Assembly: GCA_030612905.1 (NCBI GenBank)
Contig: JAUWNA010000019.1
Span: 1 to 13,833 of the forward strand
From: Promethearchaeota archaeon
GTDB taxonomy: Archaea > Asgardarchaeota > Lokiarchaeia > Sigyniarchaeales > SOKP01
Direction of reading: 5' to 3'
DNA: 13,833 nucleotides
Positions within the stretch are counted from its first letter, which is position 1. Each line of letters starts with the position of its first letter. Under the pieces are notes generated by a model. That model saw nothing but the letters and a program-made list of their open reading frames with translations, did not search any database and was not told where the DNA came from. Positions 6,906 to 13,804 of this stretch are shown here, piece by piece. The position numbers and the translations under genes were made by a program.

Positions 6906-6925
6906 TAATTTAAATATTGTTTCTG

Positions 6926-6933
6926 TTTTTTTT
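6926..6933 (+). terminator. T-run terminator after the first seven-helix gene
   Basis: Eight T residues lie about 20 bases after the stop codon, with no clear hairpin. This fits archaeal T-run termination. It would make the two paralogous genes separate transcription units, in line with each having its own TATA-like block. Confidence 0.4.
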
Positions 6934-7032
6934 ACCATTCAAAAATAATTACAAATTAAATTTCGATATATCATATTGAATTACAATTAAATAGGAAAAA
7001 TACAATTATATGTCTATCAAAAATAAAAAAAA

Positions 7033-7043
7033 TATAATAAATA
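7033..7043 (+). promoter_or_regulatory. Candidate TATA element of the second seven-helix protein
   Basis: TATAATAAATA, within the same 13-base block seen before paralog 1, here begins 51 bases before the ATG at 7082. A related tail (A-rich run ending in AAAAAAATT) follows both copies. This suggests the gene was duplicated together with its promoter. Confidence 0.4.
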
Positions 7044-7081
7044 AATATTAAACAATAAAAAAATTCAAGTGAAATCAAAAA

Positions 7082-7798
7082 ATGACTCTTTATGCAATGT
7101 CACCGACTCGTATTATAACGGTATATGGAGCCCAAGGATTCATGTGTGCTTTTTTCCTTTTTTTGGCTTTTAAAATTCTCAAAAGAGATAGAAAACGACT
7201 TAATTTAATCTTTTCAGGATTTTATATATCTCCCGCTATTGGATTTATTATAAATTTTATTTATGCGCCTCTTACCGACTTATCTGTTGTGCTAATGCTA
7301 AACTTTCTCACTAACTTCTTTATCTTCTATTCTGTAATATTTATCGTAGTTTTTAATTTAATTCTTTTAAAATCTAAAAAGGCAATTACAACAAGGAAGC
7401 AATTAACTATTCTTATTTTATACGGTATTGCTATGTTTTCAATGATAGTATTTTTATTTATTCCTGGTTTTGGTGTTACTTTTAACGAAAGTTTGAGCCC
7501 TATTTGGAGCCCCCCATTCTTCATATATCTTGTAGTAATCGAAACTATTGGAATGTTACCAGCACTTTATCTATCAATTCAGGTTTATAAGAAATTTGAA
7601 GATGAGATACTAAAAAAGAAGTGGAAATTCTTTATATTCGGATGTTGCTTTATTTTTACCTTTATGTATGGCATTTTTATTTCTAATGCTTTAAATATTG
7701 ATGACTTTAGAACCGTAATAGGATTAGTAGGCTTGATATTAGCTCTTGTAGGCGCTTATATGATGTATTATGGCGTTGGCCGTCAAATAGAAAAATAA
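7082..7798 (+). CDS. Seven-helix integral membrane protein, family unrecognised (paralog 2)
   Basis: This 238-residue membrane protein is the tandem paralog of the preceding gene and has the same seven-helix layout. Conserved pieces include KILKRDRK at 31-38, NLIFSGFYIS at 41-50, FIINFIYA at 55-62, AITTRKQL at 101-108, KKFEDEILKKKWKFF at 170-184, ISNAL at 200-204 and YYGVGRQ at 229-235. The two proteins differ mostly inside helices and in the loop before helix five, where this one has a proline-rich IWSPPFF at 141-147 and paralog 1 has tryptophans (DWKPEWSWPF). That loop probably faces outside and may set specificity. The 176-base gap between the genes and the separate TATA-like blocks suggest independent transcription. 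The function is unknown; a sensory or lineage-specific membrane role is speculation. Confidence 0.85.
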   Translation: MTLYAMSPTRIITVYGAQGFMCAFFLFLAFKILKRDRKRLNLIFSGFYISPAIGFIINFIYAPLTDLSVVLMLNFLTNFFIFYSVIFIVVFNLILLKSKKAITTRKQLTILILYGIAMFSMIVFLFIPGFGVTFNESLSPIWSPPFFIYLVVIETIGMLPALYLSIQVYKKFEDEILKKKWKFFIFGCCFIFTFMYGIFISNALNIDDFRTVIGLVGLILALVGAYMMYYGVGRQIEK

Positions 7799-7817
7799 TT
7801 TTTATTAAAATCTTTTC

Positions 7818-7825
7818 TTTTTTTT
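7818..7825 (+). terminator. T-run terminator after the second seven-helix gene
   Basis: Eight T residues sit in a pyrimidine-rich stretch (TCTTTTCTTTTTTTT) about 20 bases after the stop codon. No stem-loop precedes it. This is consistent with archaeal intrinsic termination. Confidence 0.4.
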
Positions 7826-7969
7826 ATCATCTCAAATTTTATCTTTTAGTATTGCAATTATTTATTATAGATAAATTCAAAATTAGTGTAGGTTAAGTTT
7901 CTTTTTAAATCATTAAAGTAGTAATATTTGTCATTCTCAAATGGAATAATACATATAAAAGTGTTTTTT

Positions 7970-8317
7970 ATGTCTAGTGAGCTCGAACGGGTTAGAGGTG
8001 TTGGACCAATCGCTGCTGTAAACCTTACTAAAGCAGGTGTGAAAACAATTGAAGAGATCGCAAACTCTACAATCGAAGAACTAGCATGGATTAAGGGAAT
8101 TGGCATTATCTCGGCGAAAAAAATAATAGAAAACGCAAATGAATTACTTCAGCTAGAGAAAAGCATCCAGAAAGTTTTAGATTCAATAAAAGAGAACTTT
8201 GTGAAAAATTGTCCAAAATGCGGCGGGGATATGAAAAGCAAATATATTATTCTAGGACCTGATAGGCGATTAAAAGCAAAACAGTGTACTATATGTAAAT
8301 TCTATTTACCTGAATAA
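7970..8317 (+). CDS. Helix-hairpin-helix plus zinc-ribbon protein
   Basis: A 115-residue, probably DNA- or RNA-binding protein. Residues 5-60 hold two helix-hairpin-helix units, RVRGVGPIAAVNLTKAG (7-23) and IKGIGIISAKKII (41-53). Their glycine hairpins resemble those in RadA/Rad51 N-terminal, UvrC and topoisomerase-type HhH domains. A short helix (61-78) leads to a C-terminal zinc ribbon with CPKC at 81-84 and CTIC at 106-109. I chose the ATG at 7970 because domain similarity begins at once after it. A longer frame from TTG at 7928 adds 14 unlike residues and passes a GTG at 7961. No nuclease, ligase or ATPase domain is attached, so it may be an accessory factor for repair or a nucleic-acid chaperone. 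It ends 26 bases from the convergent exchanger gene. Confidence 0.85.
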   Translation: MSSELERVRGVGPIAAVNLTKAGVKTIEEIANSTIEELAWIKGIGIISAKKIIENANELLQLEKSIQKVLDSIKENFVKNCPKCGGDMKSKYIILGPDRRLKAKQCTICKFYLPE

Positions 8318-8343
8318 TCCTGTTCACTTAAAAAAGTCAAGAA

Positions 8344-9303
8344 TTACATTCCCAATCCAAATAGAAATACAAAAGCCATTAAATAAAGGAATATAAAAAA
8401 TACTCCAGCCTTTTTGTCCATTTTTTGTCTAATTGCTATTACAACAATTACAATTATACTAACAACGAGCGTATATAAAACGGTGGGTATCGCTAATTCG
8501 GCTGTAACCGCTTGAGGGAAGAAGACTTGACCAATGCCTATAGATAAAGTAGAATCAACGATACAAGAACCAACTATATCTCCGATTGCTATGGAATGAT
8601 GACCATGACGAAGGGCGTTTATATCAACGACGAGTTCTGGTAGCGACGTTCCTATTGAGAGGATGAAGAAACTGATGATATATTCGTGAATACTTAGAGC
8701 TTGCGATATATAAATAACAGAATTTACGATGATATAGGAGCCAATTGTGACGCCACCAAAACCAATTGCAGCAAACAAAAGGAGAAGTTTTTTATTCTTT
8801 TTTGGTTGTACCGTTTCTATCAATTCTACTCTATGCATTATACTCTCTTTATTCGCGTTAAATATTAACCAAAAATAAATTGCAAGGCTGAAAACCATAA
8901 ATAACGCGTTCAAACGAGTAATGTATCCTTTCTCAACAACAGAAAAGATCAATAATAAAGCCAGAACTTCGCAAGAACCTAAGATTATTATGTCCTTTCT
9001 ATTAACATGAAATGCACCACAAATTAGTGGTAGAAGTCCAAAAACTAAAGTGATTTGCGTGAGAACTGAGCCAGTAGAATCTCCTACATCAATATCTCCG
9101 TGACCCATAGAACAGGAAATAAGTGAATTAAAGATTTCAGAAATATCTGTTCCTATGGAGACTAAAGTCACTCCAATTATTAACGGTGATATCCCTAAGG
9201 CGGTTGCAAGTAATGCTGAGTTTTTTACGGCAAAGCTACTAGAGAAGATTATAATAACAACTCCTCCTATGAGAATTAAAGACGCTACGATTATATCAAT
9301 CAT
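8344..9303 (-). CDS. CaxA-type Na+/Ca2+ exchanger family membrane protein
   Basis: A cation exchanger of the Ca2+:cation antiporter superfamily, with two inverted five-helix halves in 319 residues and a central cytoplasmic loop (about 150-172). The alpha-2 repeat is canonical: IGTSLPELVV at 217-226 and GDIVGSCIVD at 241-250. Compared with the Methanocaldococcus exchanger NCX_Mj, the Ca2+ ligands are kept (Thr52, Glu56, Thr219, Glu223), as is the Asp of alpha-2 (Asp250). The alpha-1 repeat is unusual: GTDISE at 51-56 has Asp53 where Ser is usual and Ser55 where Pro is usual, GDSTGSV at 74-80 replaces GNxxGSN, and Gln83 stands at the usual Asn. It should still move cations, but stoichiometry or selectivity may differ. 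The ATG is preceded by GAGGATG (9311-9317, minus strand), a good ribosome site. It is likely a single-gene transcript. Confidence 0.92.
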   Translation of the reverse strand: MIDIIVASLILIGGVVIIIFSSSFAVKNSALLATALGISPLIIGVTLVSIGTDISEIFNSLISCSMGHGDIDVGDSTGSVLTQITLVFGLLPLICGAFHVNRKDIIILGSCEVLALLLIFSVVEKGYITRLNALFMVFSLAIYFWLIFNANKESIMHRVELIETVQPKKNKKLLLLFAAIGFGGVTIGSYIIVNSVIYISQALSIHEYIISFFILSIGTSLPELVVDINALRHGHHSIAIGDIVGSCIVDSTLSIGIGQVFFPQAVTAELAIPTVLYTLVVSIIVIVVIAIRQKMDKKAGVFFIFLYLMAFVFLFGLGM

Positions 9304-9310
9304 TAAATTA

Positions 9311-9317
9311 CATCCTC
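9311..9317 (-). promoter_or_regulatory. Ribosome binding site of the exchanger gene
   Basis: On the minus strand GAGGATG lies seven bases before the ATG at 9303. It is a good Shine-Dalgarno match and fixes the start of the exchanger, so this gene has a true leader and not a leaderless mRNA. Confidence 0.6.
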
Positions 9318-9460
9318 TTTTTGAAATACCCCGTTGTATCGTAAATCCCTAATTTGAATTTATCAAGAAATATTTGCCAAGTTTGTTGGTCTAACTTGAA
9401 TTAGTGTCTTAAAACATTTTTGAAATTATTATTTAAATATTGAGATTATATGAATAATAA

Positions 9461-9488
9461 TTCAAATTATTTGAAGTAGTGTACTACT
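9461..9488. repeat. Two adjoining dyads in the Sir2-exchanger gap
   Basis: The first dyad is TTCAAAT-T-ATTTGAA (9461-9475), a perfect 15-base palindrome with one central base. The second, AGTAGT-GT-ACTACT (9475-9488), has perfect 6-base arms and shares one base with the first. They lie 158-185 bases upstream of the exchanger start. Two copies of AATATTTAAAT on the minus strand flank them (9431-9441 and 9507-9517). A regulator binding site or the remains of a small mobile or RNA element are possible. No protein partner can be named. Confidence 0.4.
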
Positions 9489-9573
9489 ACTATTTGACTG
9501 TAAACCATTTAAATATTTTCTTTTTTTAACTTTATTAAAAATTAACTTTAATTTCAGTAAAAACTTCTCGATT

Positions 9574-10335
9574 TTACTTCTTTCGTAGTTTTTGGATTAT
9601 TTCTAACAAAATTTCTCCTCCAGTACCTTTTAAAAAGATATCAGCAATATAATCCATTGCGGTACTATCTCGATTTACAAAGATTACTTTTGCTCCACTT
9701 TCTTTCGCGATGGAAGGTAAAAAATTTGCTGGGGATACGAGTAAAGAGCTTCCTATCATCATAAAACAATCACAAGACCTACAAGCGTTCATTGCTCGTT
9801 CTAACACGCTTTGGCGCAATGGTTCTCCAAATAGCACTACTTTTGGTTTTATATACCCACTACATTCACAAACGGGATATTTTACGTTCTTAGTCTCAAC
9901 TTCTTCAAAAAGAAATTCTTTTTTACATCTAATGCACTCTAATTTTTCATAAGAACCGTGTAATTCATAAATTGGTATGTTATTATAAGTTCCACTTCCC
10001 GCGCGTTGATGTAGTGCGTCTACATTTTGAGTGATTATTGCAATTATTTTCCCAAGTTTTTCCAGCTCAACAACCGCTTTATGAATTTGATTCGGCTTCG
10101 CATTAACAACTATATCAACTAATTCGTTATGCATAGTCCAGAACTTGCTTGGGTCTTCCAGAAAGTAGTGGTAGCTCGCATAGATCGAAGGGTCGTAGCG
10201 AGACCACAAACCCTCCTCACTTCTAAAATCTGCGATCCCGGATTCAGTTGAAGCTCCTGCTCCCGTAAACACAACGATTTTCTTGGAATTCTTTACGATT
10301 TCAGTTGCTTTTTTTAGGTTTTCTACATCAGACAT
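9574..10335 (-). CDS. Sir2-family NAD-dependent protein deacylase (sirtuin)
   Basis: This enzyme removes acyl groups from protein lysines, using NAD+ and releasing nicotinamide and O-acyl-ADP-ribose. The 253 residues hold every sirtuin block: the NAD loop GAGASTESGIADFRS at 25-39 with GLW at 42-44, TQNVDALHQRAG at 102-113, catalytic His126 in ELHG, VVLFGE at 166-171, GSS at 195-197, NRD at 221-223, and a closing GTGGEIL. The zinc site is C134xxC137 and C156xC158; the shortened second pair (CxC) is a known variant. The region that holds the Tyr and Arg of desuccinylase-type sirtuins (FWTMHNELV, 65-73) lacks them, so short neutral acyl groups such as acetyl are more likely substrates. The ATG is preceded by GTGAT, a good ribosome site. 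The gene lies 26 bases after the PIG-L gene and probably shares its mRNA. Targets may include chromatin proteins such as Alba or histones, but this is a guess. Confidence 0.96.
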   Translation of the reverse strand: MSDVENLKKATEIVKNSKKIVVFTGAGASTESGIADFRSEEGLWSRYDPSIYASYHYFLEDPSKFWTMHNELVDIVVNAKPNQIHKAVVELEKLGKIIAIITQNVDALHQRAGSGTYNNIPIYELHGSYEKLECIRCKKEFLFEEVETKNVKYPVCECSGYIKPKVVLFGEPLRQSVLERAMNACRSCDCFMMIGSSLLVSPANFLPSIAKESGAKVIFVNRDSTAMDYIADIFLKGTGGEILLEIIQKLRKK

Positions 10336-10361
10336 TAAATCACACTAATAAATAATATATT

Positions 10362-11045
10362 TTAAAAATTATAATATGTTCCAATATCGGTAAAAGTATA
10401 TCTAGCGTAAGTCCAAGTTCGTATTTTCCTTAAAAATCGCGCGGACATTTTCCATGTCCATTTGATCTTTGCCTGGGATTGATATATATTTAACCATTCC
10501 TTCAGAACCTCTGCTTTGACCTCATCGATGGTGTATTCAAATTGATGATCCTTAGAATCTTCCTGAAATTTACCGTAGGAGGGTATAAAATAGACAAAGT
10601 ATTCAATATCTGTTAAATTAAGCTCTTTCGCAGCACCTACAGCTATATCGTGAGTAGCTTGATGGTCCTCGTGAAGGTTGTGGGTGCTTGGTAAAACCAA
10701 TCTATCAACATCTTTAATAATTGGCTTTGCTTTTTCGATCCCTTCTTTCACATACTTCTGTCCATCGGCGTCGTGAAAATTAAATAAATGATGATTTTGA
10801 TGAGGGAGCCCCAAAAATTCAATTGATTTTTTTGCTTCATTAATCCTCATTTTTGCAACATCATCTTCGGTCATTTTGGCAACATCTTCGGAATACACAT
10901 CGTCTCCAGATCTATAGCACGCCCTTCCATCCGTAACCGTTATTACATGGATATCATGCTTTTTTTCATTAATCCATTCAAGAAGAATAGGACCGGGTCC
11001 GAATAACAAATCGTCCGGATGAGGTTCAAAAATAACTATCTTCAT
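10362..11045 (-). CDS. PIG-L/LmbE-family N-deacetylase
   Basis: A zinc-dependent deacetylase of the PIG-L family, whose members remove N-acetyl groups from GlcNAc-containing substrates such as GlcNAc-PI, GlcNAc-Ins, bacillithiol precursors and chito-oligosaccharides. The 227 residues show the metal and catalytic motif PHPDD at 8-12 (His9, Asp11, Asp12) and the second zinc ligand in HEDH at 125-128 (His128). The usual Glu after HPDD is Leu13, a common variation in distant members. The mid-protein Asp/His stretch and DRLVLPSTHN lead (114-123) fit the family. The length is typical, and no signal peptide is seen, so it is cytoplasmic. It is first in a probable two-gene operon with the sirtuin and is divergent from a GPH sugar symporter over a 107-base gap. 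A role in using an acetylated amino sugar, or in making a GlcN-type thiol or lipid, is possible; the substrate is not resolved. Confidence 0.93.
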   Translation of the reverse strand: MKIVIFEPHPDDLLFGPGPILLEWINEKKHDIHVITVTDGRACYRSGDDVYSEDVAKMTEDDVAKMRINEAKKSIEFLGLPHQNHHLFNFHDADGQKYVKEGIEKAKPIIKDVDRLVLPSTHNLHEDHQATHDIAVGAAKELNLTDIEYFVYFIPSYGKFQEDSKDHQFEYTIDEVKAEVLKEWLNIYQSQAKIKWTWKMSARFLRKIRTWTYARYTFTDIGTYYNF

Positions 11046-11152
11046 TTTTTCAACTTATATATAGTAGATTAACTAAATTATTGTATAGATATTTAATAAA
11101 AAATACTAAAAAATTTTTATTTTTCTAATAAAAACTATTTAAGTGACATTAT

Positions 11153-12610
11153 ATGACTGAACAGAAAGAAAAGGAAGTTTATGACAATTCATTAGGAGTT
11201 AGGGTGAGTTACGGCACCAGGGAGCTATTTGGACAATGGGTCTCCTCAGCATTCGGTTTTACAGTTTTCTTTTTTTACGAAGTTGTAATTGGATTTCCTA
11301 TAATAATGGCAATGACAGTTTTCATTATTTATAGCATCTGGAATGCATTTAACGATCCTATTATGGGATATCTAATGGAACGCATACACATGCCCTGGGA
11401 AAAAAAGAGGGGTGTTCGAAGGTTCCCTTGGATGGTAATTGGAGCAGTAACTTGGTTAGGATCGTATCTTTTAATTTATCTAGTTCCATCTGGATGGTAT
11501 GGTAGCCCTGCAATCGTAGCAGCTAACCAATGGCTCATCTTCGCATGGTACCTTGGAACCCTTTGCTTATATGACTTTCTACTTGCAATTTGGGATATTA
11601 ATGTGTTATCTTTATTTCCCGATAAATTCAGAGGATTAAATGAGCGTCGTTCAGCTCAAGGCTTTGGTACTACATTTGGAATAATAGGTCTTGTATTATC
11701 AGCATTAATACCACCGATGTTTATTACTACTGGAGCAGCACCTACCTATATTACTGCTGCTCTTGTAACCGTAGGAGGTGGCGCTATTTTTTTCATAATA
11801 GCAATTCCGGGAATAAAAGAAAGCCAGCATGTATTAGATTATTATAAAAAACGGAAAGAGAGAGGTTTAGACACAAGAGTTGAATCATTTTTTAAATCTG
11901 CTAAGACTGCGCTCTCGAATAGACTTTTTGTTGTTAAAGCGCTTTTCTTTTTTGGATACCAAGTATCAGCGGTAATGCTCCAAACATCAGCTTTTTATAT
12001 CGTAACATTTTTGTTAGATGCAGACGCCTGGATGATTTCTTTGCTATTAGGCGCTATGCTATTAGGTTCTTTAATATCTGTTCCCCTATGGACATTGTTC
12101 TCTAAAAGGTTTAATAACAATAGGAAATTGGGTTTAATAGCAGGTACGATATTATTTATAACATTCATTCCATTAATATTTGCTGAGGGTCTGATAGCAT
12201 GGATGATATTCTTAGTTTTTTTTGGTGTTGGTGTAGGTGGTCATTGGTTTATTGATGTACCGCTTTTGGCGGACGTTCTTGACGATATTGCTGTAAAAAC
12301 GAAAAAACGACAACAATCGATCTATTACGGTTATCAAGCTTTCTTTGCTCGCTTTGGAGGGGCATTTATCGCGATTACGATTTCAATAACGCATTTACTA
12401 ACTGGATTTGTTGAGGGGGCAGCAACTTTAGCAGAATTGACTGCACTAAGTCCAAATATTGACCTAGCACTTTTTGGTATTCGAATTCATTCTGCAATTG
12501 TTCCTGCTATATTTGCACTACTCCTTCTTATAGTCTTCTGGAAATTCTACGATCTAACACCAGAAAAAGTGGAGCAAAACAGAATAAAACTAAAGGAATT
12601 AGGTATTTAA
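11153..12610 (+). CDS. GPH-family (MelB-like, MFS) sugar/cation symporter
   Basis: A 485-residue permease with about twelve helices from the glycoside-pentoside-hexuronide family of the major facilitator superfamily. The opening SYGTRELFGQWVSSAFGF (19-36) and the loop after helix two, WNAFNDPIMGYLMERI at 63-78 followed by a basic KKRGVRR and PW, are diagnostic. In the melibiose transporter MelB the corresponding motif is WDAINDP, where two aspartates and one asparagine help bind Na+. Here Asn64 replaces the first Asp, while Asn67 and Asp68 remain, so ion coupling may differ. Another marker is the NERRSAQGFG segment at 163-172. A cytoplasmic loop with KKRKERG near 230 joins the two halves. It has its own start at ATG 11153 and is divergent from the PIG-L gene. 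Likely substrates are glycosides or sugar acids. T-rich sequence follows the stop. Confidence 0.92.
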   Translation: MTEQKEKEVYDNSLGVRVSYGTRELFGQWVSSAFGFTVFFFYEVVIGFPIIMAMTVFIIYSIWNAFNDPIMGYLMERIHMPWEKKRGVRRFPWMVIGAVTWLGSYLLIYLVPSGWYGSPAIVAANQWLIFAWYLGTLCLYDFLLAIWDINVLSLFPDKFRGLNERRSAQGFGTTFGIIGLVLSALIPPMFITTGAAPTYITAALVTVGGGAIFFIIAIPGIKESQHVLDYYKKRKERGLDTRVESFFKSAKTALSNRLFVVKALFFFGYQVSAVMLQTSAFYIVTFLLDADAWMISLLLGAMLLGSLISVPLWTLFSKRFNNNRKLGLIAGTILFITFIPLIFAEGLIAWMIFLVFFGVGVGGHWFIDVPLLADVLDDIAVKTKKRQQSIYYGYQAFFARFGGAFIAITISITHLLTGFVEGAATLAELTALSPNIDLALFGIRIHSAIVPAIFALLLLIVFWKFYDLTPEKVEQNRIKLKELGI

Positions 12611-12622
12611 AAATATAAATAA

Positions 12623-12648
12623 ATTTTTATTTTTTCTTATTTTTTTTC
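12623..12648 (+). terminator. T-rich terminator after the GPH symporter
   Basis: Several T-runs of five to eight bases follow each other 13-38 bases after the stop codon, with no hairpin. This is a strong archaeal-type terminator for the plus strand. The convergent DUF2804 gene ends 28 bases further on. Confidence 0.5.
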
Positions 12649-12675
12649 GATTTATTATTACAGTTCTCTTGTTAT

Positions 12676-13722
12676 TTACCAGCGCCAATAAATGTCTTCA
12701 GCGTGACCTAACATCTTTTCAATATGAATCTTTTCTCCATTATCTAAAACTATGTCGCCAGAAAAAAAACCATGCATCAAGGAAGAGTTAAGATAAATTA
12801 ATCCAAAATTCATTTTTTCGCGATTCGGTATGATAGGTTCCAAAACCATATTGAACCTATTATCGTTGCTCGTAAATTTCCAGGGCTTTGTAGGATCTCT
12901 ATTGTCGTGGTGGAAGGTAACCTCATCTATTTTATGTGCCTTACCATCGTAGAAAATGATGTTTTCTGTATGAGTTGCTCCTTCTTTACTACCGACTAAA
13001 CCGAAACCATAGCCAATGTTAAAAGCAACTGGCACTCCAGAGACAAGTCCGCAACCAGAACCCCAAAGCCAATGCGTTTTATACGGCCATATCCCGCGAC
13101 CCCAGTCCATGAGACCAAAAGATGTTTCAGGTTCAAAGGTATACGATTTATCTCCAATCACAATAAAGCCTTCTGCAGGCATGTAATTTATCTTATGGTT
13201 ATAGTAAAACAACCTTGGATCGTCATATCCAGTAACAACCACAGTATTATCCATTTTTTGGTCGTCATGGAGAGTGATTGAACCTTTTATCCCCTTATTT
13301 TGAAACGAGGGGTCTTCAATACTAAGAATTCGTTTATTGCCTTGTTTCGAGATAGTAGCGTTAAATTTTTTAGTTGGAAACTCAATGGTGCTGTCTTCTA
13401 AAGAATTTAAAGGAAGAATTTTAGATTTTGTAAAGAATTTAAACAAACCTTTACCGTCTCTTTTCTTGTTTTTAAAATCGAGCCATACATAACTCATCTG
13501 AGTCAAATATCCTATATCCCCTATAGTTAGCTGAAATCCGAAGTCCTTGTTTAACACAGAAAAATGGTCCCATTCTTTTATTCTCGTCCAACCTTTACCT
13601 ATTTTTTCCTTATTGTATTTTAATAAAGGTTTTCTTGCCCATCCACGTTGAACAAGCGAACCATCGTCGTTAAATAGGTTTGAGGGTTCTATTATCTCAT
13701 TTTGATTACCCATAACTTTCAC
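12676..13722 (-). CDS. DUF2804 family protein
   Basis: A 348-residue protein of domain family DUF2804, whose biochemical role is not established. The characteristic marks are present in order: RGWARKPLL at 26-34, an IKEWDHF segment at 48-54, LTIGDIGYL at 65-73, the tryptophan-rich core MDWGRGIWPY at 205-214 with HWLWGSGCG at 217-225, and the C-terminal GHAEDIYWRW at 339-348. The many short hydrophobic strands between these suggest a beta-rich, lipocalin-like or CrtC/AttH-like double barrel, which in related families binds lipids or carotenoids. This relation is my inference. No signal peptide or membrane helix is seen. The start is uncertain: GTG at 13722, about 26 bases from a TATA-like AATATTAATATT, or ATG at 13713 with AGTGA as a ribosome site. 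It is convergent with the symporter gene and the last gene in the window. Confidence 0.88.
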   Translation of the reverse strand: MKVMGNQNEIIEPSNLFNDDGSLVQRGWARKPLLKYNKEKIGKGWTRIKEWDHFSVLNKDFGFQLTIGDIGYLTQMSYVWLDFKNKKRDGKGLFKFFTKSKILPLNSLEDSTIEFPTKKFNATISKQGNKRILSIEDPSFQNKGIKGSITLHDDQKMDNTVVVTGYDDPRLFYYNHKINYMPAEGFIVIGDKSYTFEPETSFGLMDWGRGIWPYKTHWLWGSGCGLVSGVPVAFNIGYGFGLVGSKEGATHTENIIFYDGKAHKIDEVTFHHDNRDPTKPWKFTSNDNRFNMVLEPIIPNREKMNFGLIYLNSSLMHGFFSGDIVLDNGEKIHIEKMLGHAEDIYWRW

Positions 13723-13738
13723 TTTAAATATGTTTAAG

Positions 13739-13750
13739 AATATTAATATT
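13739..13750 (-). promoter_or_regulatory. Candidate TATA element of the DUF2804 gene
   Basis: AATATTAATATT is palindromic and centred about 22-32 bases before the two possible starts (GTG 13722, ATG 13713). Its place fits an archaeal TATA box with a short or absent leader. Support is positional only. Confidence 0.3.
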
Positions 13751-13770
13751 TCAAGTTTAGAGATAATAAA

Positions 13771-13804
13771 GTTTTTTGTTTGTTTTGTTTTTTTTTGTTT
13801 GTAT
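13771..13804. repeat. T/G low-complexity tract
   Basis: A 34-base tract made only of T and G (T-runs of three to ten split by single G residues) lies near the right edge. On the plus strand it could end a transcript entering from upstream, but no plus-strand gene is seen there. On the minus strand it is an A/C tract upstream of DUF2804. The window itself ends in an A-run. Confidence 0.5.

Noticed and set aside
7951..7960. ACATATAAAA as a TATA box for the HhH gene
   Set aside because: It is only about 14 bases before the chosen ATG, so transcription would start inside the gene; a site further upstream (near 7902-7918) is more likely.
7928..7969. N-terminal extension of the HhH protein from a TTG start
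   Set aside because: The 14 extra residues show no relation to the domain, and the ATG at 7970 lies directly before the first HhH unit.
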